64,000 bases of DNA from Phialocephala subalpina. Its lineage: Eukaryota > Ascomycota > Leotiomycetes > Helotiales > Mollisiaceae. Of the stretch, positions 34,482 through 46,705 are shown in pieces. The stretch spans positions 215,770 to 279,769 of the forward strand of contig FJOG01000020.1 in the NCBI GenBank assembly GCA_900073065.1. Reading direction: 5' to 3'. The translations under genes were made by a program, and so were the position numbers. Under the pieces are notes generated by a model, which did not search any database, was not told the DNA's origin, and saw only the letters and a program-made list of their open reading frames with translations. Each line of letters starts with the position of its first letter. Position 1 is the stretch's first letter.

Positions 34482-36685
34482 GGTTAAAGTGATAGTTTCG
34501 GCTCAAAAGGATAAAATTGGATAGTCAAAAGATGTATCTCGAGATGAGTACCAGACTTGAGGAAACGAAATCCCGACGGAACTTCGAGTCTTCTTTATAC
34601 CCCTCTTCCGCCCCTCGTCCAACATCAGCTTCACGTCAAAGAGAAACGTCACCCTTGACACCGCCATTCTGTAACAGTTGGCACAGGCATATAAGGCCAT
34701 CCAAGAGCTCAGAATGTGTAGCTTATCGCAACCTGGGCTTTTTCTGACAAACATTGTTGGTTCTCATGAAGCTTCAACTTTCCGCCAAGCTACCCCGCAG
34801 GGAGGTCATAGGATGACAGTTCCGCCCAGTCCGCCGAGATCTTGGCTTCCGGAGACTGAGCGCCACAACTCCTCCGCTCGCCAGTAGAGATATGGATAGG
34901 AAGATAGTGTTGGGGTCCCCACGGGCAACTATGCACCGCTTGTCAGGATGGGGACGATGAGCGATTTGACAATGCATTAAAAGGATAGCCTTAAAGCTGG
35001 GCAGATAATTTTCCGGGTCGAGACATACATACAGGTCCAGTCTCGTGGAGGATTTGAGTCTTTGAAGAGGGTCTGTCAGGAGTTTGATATCAAGGGTTTG
35101 AGACACGTGCCCACTGTGAAGATATTGGCGTGCCTCGAGCCCGCTCTTGACTGTAGACTTGAATCGACAAGGCCACTGATTGAGACGAAAGGGACAAGAA
35201 ACACACAGACAATATCAAAAACAGTTTCCCAAGGACTGTGAAACAATAAAAATCTTTCAGTTGCGCAAGCTGCTCCATTCCTTCGGCTTGGAAATGTAGC
35301 AGCAGGTGGCTGTCGGACTCGGTATTGATAAGAGGTTGGCCGGATGAAGGCCTCAGCAGCAGTGATGAGACGATATGCGGTGAATTGACGAAAACAGGAC
35401 AATATGACAAGGGACTTGCGAAGTTGGGAAGTTGGGCGGCCGCGGATACCAAACGTAGGTAACATCTCCAAACAATCTTCGCTGTGCATACATTCCTTGG
35501 CTTCTCGACAACTTGGGAAAGAAATTAACCCGACACAATTCTGTCGTGATACCTGGATTCGTAGACTGACACTTGGGTCGCGGGAGGGAAGGAAGGAACG
35601 GAAGCACGACACGACTCGACCTTTTGCAAAAATAGCACGTGATCTGTACACTAGTCCCTTTTGGTCTTGGCAGAACCGGATTCAATTTCCTCCGAACATC
35701 TTCCCAAACTCCACCATTCCATGCGCATCAACAATTACAACACCTCGACAGAAGGCATTTAGCATGTGCCTGAGACTTCATTCAAACTGAATTATGCTCT
35801 ATCCAAGATTGCAAACGCGATAAGGGCAGACACTCTGCGCCGGACCAAGGCTGCTCAAAATGGAAGGAGCTTGCGATTTCTCGTTTTCAAGGTTTGCTTG
35901 AAGGCATCTTGCTCCGTCTCCTCCACTTTTCCGAGTCTTTGGCAGCTTCTGGGACCGTTCACCGCAACCACCCTTGCTCTCGATGCACAACATGATTTGA
36001 TTGTTCGGCCGTCGATATGCAACATACGTAAAGAGGAATGGCTTCTCAACGCCACCAGCCGAGCGGCACGGCGACCAGCCTCTTCAACTCCATCTGGATT
36101 TCTTGCAGATATTCAGGACCCTCGACAACCCCACTTGTTCTCCGATTTCTCCGTTGGTGCGTCGTTTTCAGAGGGTTCGTACCGGCTTATCAGTTCTGTT
36201 CCCCCACACCAGGAAAGCCACACGTTACTGGTTCTCCGTTGCGTTGTTGCGATGAGAGAGAGGGACACGATGGTTTGAGAGAGATGTATTTTCGGCCTCA
36301 TATTCTCAGCCTTCAGAGGGCTGACGGAGTCATCCTATAGCGCTTAAGTATTCAATGATCACATCTGCAAGCAGCCATTGACAGCTGCAGCCCGACCTTG
36401 GGATGTCCAGTGACACGCTTTACCGCGACAGAGCTGAACGTGCACTCAGGTGTGGTCGATACCCTGCCTGTCGCTTAAGGCCACCATAGTGTCTCACGTT
36501 ATCGCACGACATGGATTGCGATATTAATACGTGCTGGCGTCAGTTCCGGGTCTGGTTCTGCCTTCATATTATCGCATCCCCTCGATTTAAGGATGGGGAA
36601 ATGCCAAGAATATTTTTTGACGTACGCTTTCAATTTGAATTGATGAGGTTCACGATTTGGTTTAAGACCAAAGTTCGGCCTTAAG
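34482..36685. other. divergent intergenic region
   Basis: Lies between the minus-strand transporter and the plus-strand membrane protein. Two longish frames (35076-35651 minus, 191 codons; 35766-36278 plus, 170 codons) lack motifs. No repeat or RNA gene recognised. Confidence 0.4.
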
Positions 36686-38390
36686 ATGCCGAACGACACT
36701 TCGTGTTCTGTTACCGGTACTTGTACGATTCTTACCGGAACGGTGACCAATGGCACCGATTATGTCGCCCAGTACAACCCCAACGCGCCTGCCCCTCTTT
36801 GGCACCAACGAATGGAATTGGCCACGATTTGTGTTTGCAATGTTTTGTCATGTAAGGCTACCATCGCGAAGATGTTCTCGAGTGCCGGCTCCACACGAGC
36901 TTCCATGGCCGCGTACTGTATCATGAAGTATTCAATTCTAACGAGGATCTAGTCATTATAATTGTCTCTCGGACAAGCTATCGATGGCTGAAGTTCAAGC
37001 GATTCCGTGGGGATGACAGATGGGTCGCTTTCGCTGGAGTATGTTGACAAGGTGAAGAGGATAGCCAGTGACTGACCATCTTGCAGTTGATACTGATCCC
37101 ATTCACCGTCAGCCAGATCGGGACAAACGTTTATGGGAGTGGACTATATTTCGTCAATGTCAAAACCGCATGGAGACCAATGCATTGGCACGTATGTATT
37201 TGACTCTTGCTGCCGAATATATCATTAACATCGATAGTACCTACTTGGCTGGGTTGGCTACTACATTGTGGTGTCATCTATCAAATTATCCGTCTGCTTT
37301 TGCTTTCTCCAAATCCGTACATCACCACCTCTCCAAGTCTCCTACTTCGCAATGTGTTAACATCCTTCAGTTACGACTCACCATAAGAAGCTCAGATATT
37401 GCGTCTATGGACTCTGTGCCGTCATCATCAGTCTAGGATTGACGATGACGATCTCATGGATGACCAACTGCAAGCCATTCCTGAGCAATTTCCTGTGGAG
37501 TGTCTGGCCCGACTCCTGCATCAACTTTGATATCTTTCGCTATCGTTCGTACCCCCAAATATACCTTGTGGACGATCAAAACTAATAGTATCCTCCAGTA
37601 TGGATTGGCGTGAGCATACCGATCGACCTCGCCATCATGAGTGTGCCCCTCCACATCCTCAGCCGCCTCAAACTCCGAACTCACGAACGTCGGATCTTGA
37701 AGATGGTTTTCTGCGCAACTCTGCTAGGCACGATTACCTGGTCAGTCGAACATCTGCGTTTCCTCTGGATATATGCTAAAGGACTACAGCACCATCGGAA
37801 TCTACGGCGCATTTGAAACTCGAACGGCGGAAGCGAACGAAGCATTCTATCAAGAGACGGCCTACGTCATGATGTCCGACATCGAGATTTTGATGTACAC
37901 CCTAGGCGCATCTTTCCCTGGTAAGATCTCACGTCTTTTCTACCACAATCCCTGAAGCATTTCCGCTTATACTCCGGGCTGGGGCCTCCAACCTCAACTA
38001 ACAAATACAGTTCTCTCCCGCTACATGGTCCAAAAAGCCTCTCCCGGCCCCGACCAAACCCACGAAAACTTCTCCTCCTGGGCCCGCTACGTCCCCAACT
38101 TCTTCGCCTCCAACTCCAACAACCCCTCCTCCCAACACCGCACAAACAACCGCACTATAATCCTCACCCGGTCGCGACACGATAATAATACCACCAATAC
38201 AGACGAGAGAGCGCTCAAATCACCAGATACGAATGGAGATATGGATAGGGATATGGATGTGAGAACTTGTGATAGTCCCGAGTTACAGTTTAAGAGTAGT
38301 GTGTTTGGGTCGGAGAGTGGGGGGAGTACGGGGACGAGTGAGAGTGGGGGGAGCATGGGGAGGGATTTGGAGAGTGGTGGGTTGAGGTGA
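36686..38390 (+). CDS. Pth11/rhodopsin-type seven-helix membrane protein
   Basis: A multi-exon model joins in frame by GT-AG introns: exon to 37038, then 37087-37191, 37238-37316, 37371-37544, 37599-37740, 37790-37920 and 38011-38390. It gives the typical fungal 'rhodopsin/Pth11-like' integral membrane order: 'LVIIIVSRTSYRWLKFKRFR' and GDDRWVAFAG, 'YLLGWVGYYIVVSSIKLSVC', 'NCKPFLSNFLW', 'DIFRYLWIGVSIPIDLAIMS', the loop 'LSRLKLRTHERRILK', and 'TIGIYGAFE'. A Ser/Gly-rich cytosolic tail follows. The first helix between the ATG at 36686 and about 36950 is unclear and may need another intron. Family members are sensor-like receptors at the plasma membrane; the ligand is unknown. Confidence 0.7.
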
Positions 38391-38851
38391 ATACTGAGGT
38401 TGTGCAGGTTAGGGCGAGTAGGGAGGTGGAGGGGGAGATTTTGCAGGAGTATATGAGGAGCAGTCATGATGCTGGGCAGGGATGGTAGGGATTGATACCG
38501 GATAAAGGAGATGGACACAGGAATGGGACAAGTGGGGCATGATTTCTTTTGCTGCATCTAAGCGTGGCGTTCGTGGCACTGGGTAGGCGTTTTGGGCGTC
38601 GGGAGGCTTCACCTTATGTCGACGGATATGATTTCTTCCCTTGTTGGACGCTGATGATTATGGTTCTTGAGGTGAACACTTGGGATTTTTCCTTGGTCTC
38701 TTGAATATAAAAACGTGTCAGGCTATGATGCTTTTCATTCCAATCCAAAATATTTTCTTCTCAAATACCTGCAAGGCTCGCTCACATATGAGTTGTTCGC
38801 AATTTCAAGAACATTCAACGTTTTGAAATTTTGTTCGCTCTCTGACCACAT
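38391..38851. other. convergent intergenic region
   Basis: Space between two converging genes; no gene seen. Confidence 0.45.
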
Positions 38852-40606
38852 TTACGCATCCACAACCTCAAACCTAACAAGCAACGAACACTTCGTCTCC
38901 CTCCCCTTCAAATCCAACATCCGAATAAACCTCCAAGCCTCCGGTGCATACAAAAGCCTAACAGCAGCAACCGCACAAGTAGGGTTCGCAGCAAAACTCT
39001 CATCACTCTTAATCAAAATCCTCAAAAACACCAACTCATTCTCCTCATATTCCCACTCCAAGGTCTCATCCCAAATCGGATCCGTAGGCGGCGGATTCTC
39101 ACCTCGATGCAGAAATCCTAGATGATGATGTTTATATGGCTCAGTTTTGCGTTTTGGGGGTGGGTTGGAGAGGTTGTCGGGGTGGATGAGCATGCATGTT
39201 ACGTAGGGCTTGATTTCATCTGCTTGAAGCCCTTCGGGGACGGGGACATCGGATGCTCCTGCTACGTGGAGACGGAGTTTCTTTTTGATGCCGGTGCTGA
39301 GTTTGCCGGTGCCGCCGTGGCGGAGTGCGGAGGGTTTGAGGACGTAACCATCTGTTCCCGAGAAGAGGGCTTCGTTGAGTTGCATGCCGGCACCGAAGGT
39401 TTGCCAGTTCAGAGCACAGATTTGGGCTCCGATACCCCAGAATGGGACGGGATCTAGGTTCTTAGATGAGATCCGGGTGCCTTTTGGGAAGACGCGCATG
39501 AGATGGTGGGCGTTGTGGCGACCGATTTTATCGCTTGCGGTGGCCATGTGGGATGCCAGCCCAGACTCCGACACATTGATGAGGTGGTGATGAGGACCGT
39601 TCTTCAGCGCTGGTTCTTCGTACCAGGAATTATCGCTCGGTTTGACAGATTGGGCGTAGACTCCTAACTCGGCGAGCTCAGGAATGATGATACCGGCTGG
39701 CGCTCCTTTCTTCTTCTCTTTATAAGCTCTCTTGCCCTGTTTCTCTTCCTCCTCATCGTCTGAGCTATCGTTGTCATCATCAGACGCCTCACCAACAATG
39801 TGATACTCAACAATGACAGCAATCTTCGACCCAAGCTCTTCAAGGCGAATATGCTCCCCTCCATCTTGTTCATCATGACCTTCTTGCCTCACAGCTGCGC
39901 TGAGGAGACGGTCACCCCAAACCTCTTTCATGATCTTGACTAGCCGCATCTGACCCTTAGCACTGCAGTGATTCTCAAGCGACAGGAGAATGGGAGCTGC
40001 TCGTTGACCTTGTTGGTTGACAGCCTCAGCAGCTTCTTTATCAACACAGTCCCTAATAGTCTCGCAAACGGAACGGAAGCTGATATGTGATACGAGCGTG
40101 TATCCATGCGTGACTTTTGGCTCCTCGGCATCCTCATCGTTGTCCCAAGCATCGATCTCCACACATCGTGATCCAGTATTGAGAGCAGTCTCGTACGCCT
40201 CAGCTGAGGAGCTTCCGATCAATTGATGAGCGATAAGATACGTGTTGTGGCTCGAACTGATGAAGTATTCAGGCAAGGGATGAGATCTATCTGTAAGAGA
40301 GGGAGGGACTTCGATGTGCGGCTTGTCCACGAGAGCGTTCAAGGCTAGTGTCACATGATCGGGCTCATCGAGATCAACGTCGTGTTTTCTGAGGATCTTT
40401 TGATGGACGAGATAGGATTGAAGGGCGTGGCTGACTTTGAGTTGATGCTTGGTGATGCCTGTTGCTCGAGCGCTGTGGCCGCCGCCTGCGACGGTGGCGA
40501 GGTCGGTTGCCTCTCCGAGTTCATCTTCGACGTCTTCGCGTTTTTTCTTTGTGAATGGATTGAAGCTGGCTAGATGAGAGGCAAGGTCGCGCGCTGATTC
40601 TGTCAT
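38852..40606 (-). CDS. phosphoinositide-specific phospholipase C
   Basis: A single-exon 584-residue protein. The X box begins 'PEYFISSSHNTYLIAHQL' with catalytic His at about residue 120, then 'SRCVEIDAWD' (metal-binding Glu/Asp), and LLSLENHCSAKGQ with the second His at about 213. An acidic linker (DDDNDSSDDEEEEKQGKR, around 290) separates it from the Y box, which has 'NAHHLMRVFPKGTRISSKNL', 'PFWGIGAQICALNWQTFGAG' and 'MQLNEALFSGTDGYVLKP'. A C2 domain ends the chain. It hydrolyses PIP2 to diacylglycerol and IP3. No clear PH domain is present; the short N-terminus has at most a partial EF-hand region. It looks intact. Confidence 0.92.
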   Translation of the reverse strand: MTESARDLASHLASFNPFTKKKREDVEDELGEATDLATVAGGGHSARATGITKHQLKVSHALQSYLVHQKILRKHDVDLDEPDHVTLALNALVDKPHIEVPPSLTDRSHPLPEYFISSSHNTYLIAHQLIGSSSAEAYETALNTGSRCVEIDAWDNDEDAEEPKVTHGYTLVSHISFRSVCETIRDCVDKEAAEAVNQQGQRAAPILLSLENHCSAKGQMRLVKIMKEVWGDRLLSAAVRQEGHDEQDGGEHIRLEELGSKIAVIVEYHIVGEASDDDNDSSDDEEEEKQGKRAYKEKKKGAPAGIIIPELAELGVYAQSVKPSDNSWYEEPALKNGPHHHLINVSESGLASHMATASDKIGRHNAHHLMRVFPKGTRISSKNLDPVPFWGIGAQICALNWQTFGAGMQLNEALFSGTDGYVLKPSALRHGGTGKLSTGIKKKLRLHVAGASDVPVPEGLQADEIKPYVTCMLIHPDNLSNPPPKRKTEPYKHHHLGFLHRGENPPPTDPIWDETLEWEYEENELVFLRILIKSDESFAANPTCAVAAVRLLYAPEAWRFIRMLDLKGRETKCSLLVRFEVVDA

Positions 40607-41634
40607 GATTGAGCCTGGTGGAAGAGCTCAAAATGTAAGATGAGCACCAATGGCGGGGTAAGAGCGGGGTAAGAGAATTGGATGTCGCTGCTTGAGTCTG
40701 AAATGGCTTTTCGGAATTGAGACCGTTATTTCGTTGCGATGCGTAGAGGTGCTGTATGAACCCAGATCAATTGAAAGATGAGGATGAGGCTCTTGGCTGA
40801 CACGTTTATAAGGATTGAGAAGAGCCTTGGGAGCTGAAAAGCTGGTGTGACCGGCTTTTTTTCGGCAAAACAGGATTCTTACTGTGCTCATCTTGGCGGA
40901 CTTGGCTCACGTTTCCCCCCTCGCAAGCAGGGACATATTTTGATGAATACTGTAGAATTCTAGCGGCTCCCAAGGTATATTAATCAGCATTTTTCTTAAC
41001 TTCAGTGCAATATTTCAAGCATCATGTTGCTAGCTCTTTACGTATACCAACATCGCGTGCAATATTGCGCTCCTCGCATCCAACCTGAACTATGGCAAGT
41101 AGCCTTCTAGACTCAAGGGCTTTGCACACGTTAAAAGCAGACAGCTGCTCGAAAGATAATTTGTGTATGTTGATCGCTCTAACATGATAAGTAAGGATAA
41201 AAGTAGTCCGTGGTTGGAGGAAAGAATCAAAGTAGGGGCAAGTGTGAAGCTCAGTGACTCTCGCTAAGCTTCAGGGGCTCGCTTGTGGTTGGTCGTAGAA
41301 ATGTCCCCTAAGTGAGGGACATTTGGGCAAGGATGGTAGCAAAGCAAAGGTTGGTATTGAAATTCAATCGAGTTGTTTTGGTGTGTGCAGTACGACTTGC
41401 CAGTGCGCACATATGCATATCTCACCAATTGATATCGTTTCATTACTCGGCTGGTGGGAAACATAAGGCTTGGTCAGCTCGAGGCAGCCTCTCGCTGTCA
41501 CAATTGGCATAACAATGCTCAGCTTCCTGCAAAACACCACGCGCCACGTGTTTCACGCCTCAATATTAGTTGATGGCATATCTCGTTGAGCTCCAGAGAA
41601 TCGCCATGAAAATATCTTACCAAAGCATTGAGAT
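40607..41634. other. promoter of PLC and repeat-bearing spacer
   Basis: Near 40651-40672, just upstream of the PLC start, gcggggtaaga is present twice in tandem; GCGGGG fits the CreA consensus SYGGRG. A 9-base stem (aaatgtccc / gggacattt, 41299-41324) lies next to one copy of a repeat shared with 56.27 kb (41252-41284). No gene seen. Confidence 0.45.
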
Positions 41635-44398
41635 ATGTCCTGTCTTCATTGTCAAGATCATCTATGCCCACTGCTCAGGGACCGACTGCTTTTCCTAGGT
41701 CAAACCCTGAATTCCGAGAATCAAATAACTTCCAGTCTCGCTGGTAATCGATTATCCACGAAATGGGCAGAGATCACGAATTGGGCTAGAGCTGGATGTC
41801 CCCTCGGCGAGTTTTTGGAAAGGGATGTTCTGAGAGAAAATGTATAGTTACCGCGCAGCTAAAAATTTTCAACTGTAATTGAACATGATTCCATGTAATC
41901 AGGCTGACATTGTTTCCCGCAGGATGTTCGGGATCCGAATGTTGTGCTCTTGGTCGAGACTTTCGGTGATTTGATGCGTGGAGAGATCTACAAAGCTAAT
42001 TTCAAGCTTGAAGTCACGACTGTCATTGGGCTAAAGGAAGGGAGGAAGCTTAAGGGAAAGGAGATACTTAGCATAGTGCTGAAGTATTCACAAATTCAGG
42101 TATGCTTTCACAATATCACACGTTCTTGCTCTAGCAATTTAATCATGGCAATTCAGTGCCGAAATGGCACTAAGCTGACTCTCTTTCTCCATACATTTTT
42201 GGGAGACCTATTTCAAATTATCTCGGATCTAAAGAAAGTATTGATCTGGCACGCAGCTGGATCTCACGATGTACTGAAGGGGGGCCATCGGAGCTGTCCA
42301 CCTGCTGGAGAATTGGTCGACCCTTTACGGCTCCTGGATGTATGTCCAAAAGACACTGGTGGCCTAGAGGTTGTCCATCTTCACATTATTGCCCCTGGTG
42401 AACGAGGTCATTATCTAGCCTTAAGTTACTGGTTGGGGGGGGGGGGGGCAGCCAGAATTTCGTCACGACGGCAGCAAATATGTCCTCCATGTTATCTGCC
42501 ATGAATGTACGGGACATGCCCCGAACATTCCGCGACGCAGTATATTTGACTAGGGAGCTGGGATATCAGTATATATGGATAGATCCACTCTGTATCATCC
42601 AAGACTCTGATAACGACAAGGCCGAGCAAATATCTCAGATGCAGGATATCTACCGCAATGCCACCTTCACTGTCTCTGCTAGTCGGTCTTCCGACTGTCA
42701 CGATAGTTTCCTAGGACCAGTCCACTTCGATGCAGAACAAGAACCAAAGGTGGTTTCTGGAAAGATTCTATATAGAACTCTAGCAGGTGTTGTTGGCTCC
42801 GTTCAACTAAGAAAGCTCATCAAATACAATTCAAGCCTCCAACCGATCTATAAAAGGGGCTGGGCATACCAAGAGCACTTTCTCTCGAAACGAATACTCT
42901 CGTCTGGCAATCAGATCAGTTGGCGATGTGTGGGCGGTGAGAATCTAAACTTTGGAATTCCAAAAGGATCGATTAGCCCGCTTGGCATGCCCTCGGTTAG
43001 TTTTGATGACTGGATGTGGGAAAGCATCACGATTGGACTTCAGTTGATGCATGAAGCAGCTTTGAACAAAAGGAAGGCTCGAATGGGAGAATAAACCAAA
43101 GAGTAGTTATTGAGATGAAGGATGAGACTACGAGTGGAAGGACAGGAAAAAAGACGATAAATACTTGGATTGATACCTCGAGTGATACTAGTAACGACTT
43201 CCTGGGCATATGGAAAACGTTCTCGGAGATCGTTCGTGATTCAGCCATCAAAAAGTTCCTTGCGGACAGGGACATTGGCATCGTGATATGAGCAGCGATA
43301 GCCGAGAAAGATTTTTCCGCATTTATCAAGACTACCGGTCCGGTATTAATTCGGATCTGCGAGCTCGTAATAGATCATCCCCGAATGAAAAGGAAAGATC
43401 ACGAAATAAACAGAGCATTGCGGGCAGCAATTGGCAGAAACGACGACCTAGGCATCCTTAGAGTTGTGGTTCAACTAGTACTGGACGAGATGGGAAAAGA
43501 CCCGAAGTGGCTTGCAGAATTAGAGGAAAGTGGTGTCCTGCTGCAGCGAGTAGCTGACAGGGACAATACAGATGTACTAGATTGCTTTTCAAGAGTCGTC
43601 ATCCCATATCTTGCAAAAAAAATCAATCGCGGAACCACATTGGCCTGTTGTTGTGGAGCAATATTCACAACGATCATTGTCGAACCCGGGCGACCGCTTG
43701 CCTGCTCTTTCAGGAATTGCCACTGGGTTTAGTCAAATCATTGAGGGGAGATACTTCGCTGGCGTATGGTGAAAGGACCTCGTTCATGGATTGATGTGGC
43801 ATCAGGAGGCTCACTTTCTATCAAGACGTTGGACCTCATCGAGTCTTGAGGGTGAGAGACCATGTCGTCCGCCCAAGCCGCGTCCGTATATAGCTCCTTT
43901 TGGTCTTGGGCTGCGGCGGATGGCGCAATATTCTACTCCGAAGACAAAGAAAAGATCTCAGAAGACGTCAAAGCTCTTGGATGTCAAGTTGAGTTAGCAG
44001 TCCCCGAGAAGGTGTTTGGTGAGGTGACTGGAGGTTTCTTGATAATCTGCGCACCAGTAAGAAAGGCAGATCAGACGTGGTTTACCAGTAGTTTGATCAG
44101 TCGGAAGGAAACATATCTAGATACCAATAGGAAGCTGGCCTATCTTCTCGAAATCGATCCTGACCCTTGGGATTACGACACACACTACTTCTGGCTATTG
44201 GAACTCTTTCGACATAGCCGTGGTTTCATTTGGTATGAACATAGTTCGCAGGTTTTGATCTTGGAGGAGATTAGTGAGCGCGTGTTCAAAAGAGTTGGTG
44301 TATACAAACAGGTACATGGAGCAATATCTAAGTGGTTAAAGACCGGCAATTTCATATTAGAACTGTCAAGATCGCTTAACCGACATGCTTCGAAGTAA
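41635..44398 (+). pseudogene. HET-domain gene, multiply broken, with G14 tract
   Basis: An N-terminal CxxC-type start near 41635 (MSCLHCQDHLCPL) leads to 'RLLDVCPKDTGGLEVVHL' and 'HYLALSY' at about 42420. A run of 14 G (42435-42448) sits at the conserved SYCWGG motif, and the frame after it is shifted relative to the frame before it. Downstream are 'QNFVTTAANMSS', LGYQYIWIDPLCIIQDS, 'MQDIYRNATFTVSASRS' and RGWAYQEHFLSKRIL. After about 43095 the frame is lost for some 500 bases. HET sequence returns at 43620-43860 (VEQYSQRSLSNPGDRLPALS, then 'RYFAGVW' and a TGA), shifts again at the PSWSWAS motif (WSWAAADGA, about 43905), and ends 'ERVFKRVG'. HET proteins trigger incompatibility cell death; this copy is not translatable as it stands. 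Confidence 0.8.
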
Positions 44399-44614
44399 AT
44401 GAGGCAAAGAGTTGGACAAGCGAACAGAATATCAGCTCTCTTCTCTTTATGCCCATAATGCATCAAATGAGAGACATACTTCAAGATTTTTTATCGCTCT
44501 GGCTCCTCGAATCCAATCCTAGCTCATGTTTTAGTCGATAAAGATTTCATGGGGACTTTGAATCACGTTCAAATCGGGTGCGTACCACAGCCAATGTTTA
44601 CACCCCGAAACAAA

Positions 44615-46705
44615 TCACTGCTCCTCATCGCTACAAAATTTCTCCAAAATCGCCGTAAAGCCAGCCGCCATGTTATTTGGTTCAGCTTCTAAAGACGCCA
44701 TCAACGTCAAACACTGCCTCAACACTATACTCCTTCCCATTGTCCCATCTACCTTCAGGTCAGATCTCTTGTTCTGGAATAAGCTTAGGCCTGCCGCGAA
44801 GACAGCATGCGCCGTCGTCCACACCATGGGAAAGAAAAGGGGAGTCGATGATTGACCGTCGATTGTAAGCTTCGTATTCGAGTGTGGCCCGCGGTTGCGC
44901 GCAAGAGTGGTACAGGCTTGAACGAAATTGTCGCAAAGTTGTTGGCTTTCTGCCGGGGTGGGGCTTTGCGAGGTATTGGCCCTGGAGAGAAAGAGGAGCG
45001 CTTCGAAGCACTGAAGCTGGCCCCAGGCTTTCGATACTTCTTGGTCTTCTGAAGGACCGAATAAGTCGAGTTCGCAATTCCATTCGTCATACCAAGCTTG
45101 GAGTTCCTCCTGATGACTCAGAGTACTGCCATGATCTAATGTTCTTGATGTTTTGGAAAGTGTTCCATTCAGAATTTGCAACTTCAAGAATGAAATCTTG
45201 TAGAAATGTATTGATATTCGTTCTGCAATCGTACTGGATGTGCTAATAAGCATGTCCTACATTGGGGTCAGCAAACAATTTCATCTCTTCCTTGGAGCCA
45301 GCGCTTTCAATCACCCAGCCCTGCCTGGGCATTGTCGACCCATATACATGATTAAGGGCAACTCTGGCGGATGTCGAGATGCTTTAGCCTGACCTAGTCT
45401 CCTCGATTGTCCTCTCATGACTAGGAGATCGAAAATGCTGCCGGGGACTACTCACGTCACGAAGAATATCACAGATGGCAAGCAAACTCGGACGTCCGTA
45501 CGCAACCGCGACTTGACTAAAACGACACCCAACCCGTTAGTCTGAGCGATTGCCGAAGGAAAGGGGGTGCTCATTACCTTTCTAGGCAGTACAAAGTCCT
45601 GTAAAGCGTGACTGCCAAGTCCCTCTCACTCTCATCATCGGATGGTCGATGAACCATATCGAAGTAAAGCCGAACAGAGAACCCAAGGTTGCGCCATACG
45701 TCTCCAGAACCGGTGTTCAAGAGTAAATATATGCAAGTGAGGAGACTTCGCTGAAGCAGAAGAACTTGACTTGTGCTAGTCTTTTCGTGCATAATAGAAT
45801 CTCCTGAGGTTCCCTTCATGAAATATGCATTTGATGTGTAAACTGAGCTCGGGTTGTTACTTCTCGTCAAATACGATGCAATTGCAAGGACGATATACAG
45901 AGTCTGTTCCTCGAAAGTGCCGTGAATGGTGTTGGGGGTACCGTATGCTGTTGAAAGCAAGTTCTCAAGTACGTGTTGTTGCATCGTCGGATAGAATATG
46001 TTGATAGATCGAGAAAAGGACTGTATTAGTGCCGCTGCAGTCGAGTAAGAAGGCAAAATAGCTTCCTTTTGTAGCAGTTGGTGGTCAGTGGCTTCGATTT
46101 CTGGAGCTAGCCTAGGTAAGTACTCATCGGCAGCTACTTGAAGTTCTGTCCAGCCAGGCCTCATTGAAATTGCAAGGTCCAGAGCAGCCAGATGAGATGA
46201 CGATCCAAAGAATTTATTGTCATTTTCCGATAGGTGGAGGTCATTACTATGCACGAGAGATAGGCTGCTGTCAACTCTTTCTCCGCTGGGTATGAAGACA
46301 TTCCGCGGGAAGCTTGCACTTGACTCTCCTACTGATACGGCTGGTATGTGACCAGATAATGCTGTATCGCTAACTGCTCCTCGACTTATCGTGTTTTTGA
46401 TGTTTGTATACAATGCATGGATGTGGCTAGATCGAAGCATTAGTTTTGTGTGCAAAAAGCTGCAGCAAACTCATGGCAACAAACCTTCCAAAGACATCTT
46501 TTGACAAGACGGAATCATAGTATAGACACGGTCTCCTAGAATCCGCACAGGCATGGCATGAAGGCAGTCTTCGAGAACACTTGACACGTCGATTGCGACA
46601 ATAATTGCAGGCAGGTATAGATTCGATGACGTTCTCCAGATTTTCAGCCGATATTGACTCGTCAATACCATCACTCGGGATAGTTGTTGGTGCTGGAGGC
46701 GTCAT
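44615..46705 (-). CDS. Zn2Cys6 transcription factor, second module
   Basis: A canonical Zn2Cys6 cluster, CNYCRNRRVKC followed by SRRLPSCHACADSRRPC (spacing 2-6-6-2-6), lies near 46530-46612. A 48-base intron (46437-46484) joins it to a long exon (45578-46436) with the fungal transcription factor domain: LPSYSTAAALIQSFSRSINI, then 'FEEQTLYIVLAIASYLT', 'NLGFSVRLYFDMVHRP'. A second intron (45517-45577) leads to 'VAVAYGRPSLLAICDI'. The last exon (44615-45253) is helical. The splice path at 45250-45455 is not certain. No stop separates this module from the C-terminus of the regulator upstream: the exon 46485-46993 covers both. The only nearby Met is at 46705. Expression alone or as a fusion is undecided. 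Confidence 0.65.

Noticed and set aside
35076..36278. Two frames of 191 (minus) and 170 (plus) codons
   Set aside because: No family motif, no plausible splice partners, and composition like non-coding DNA; possible but unsupported.
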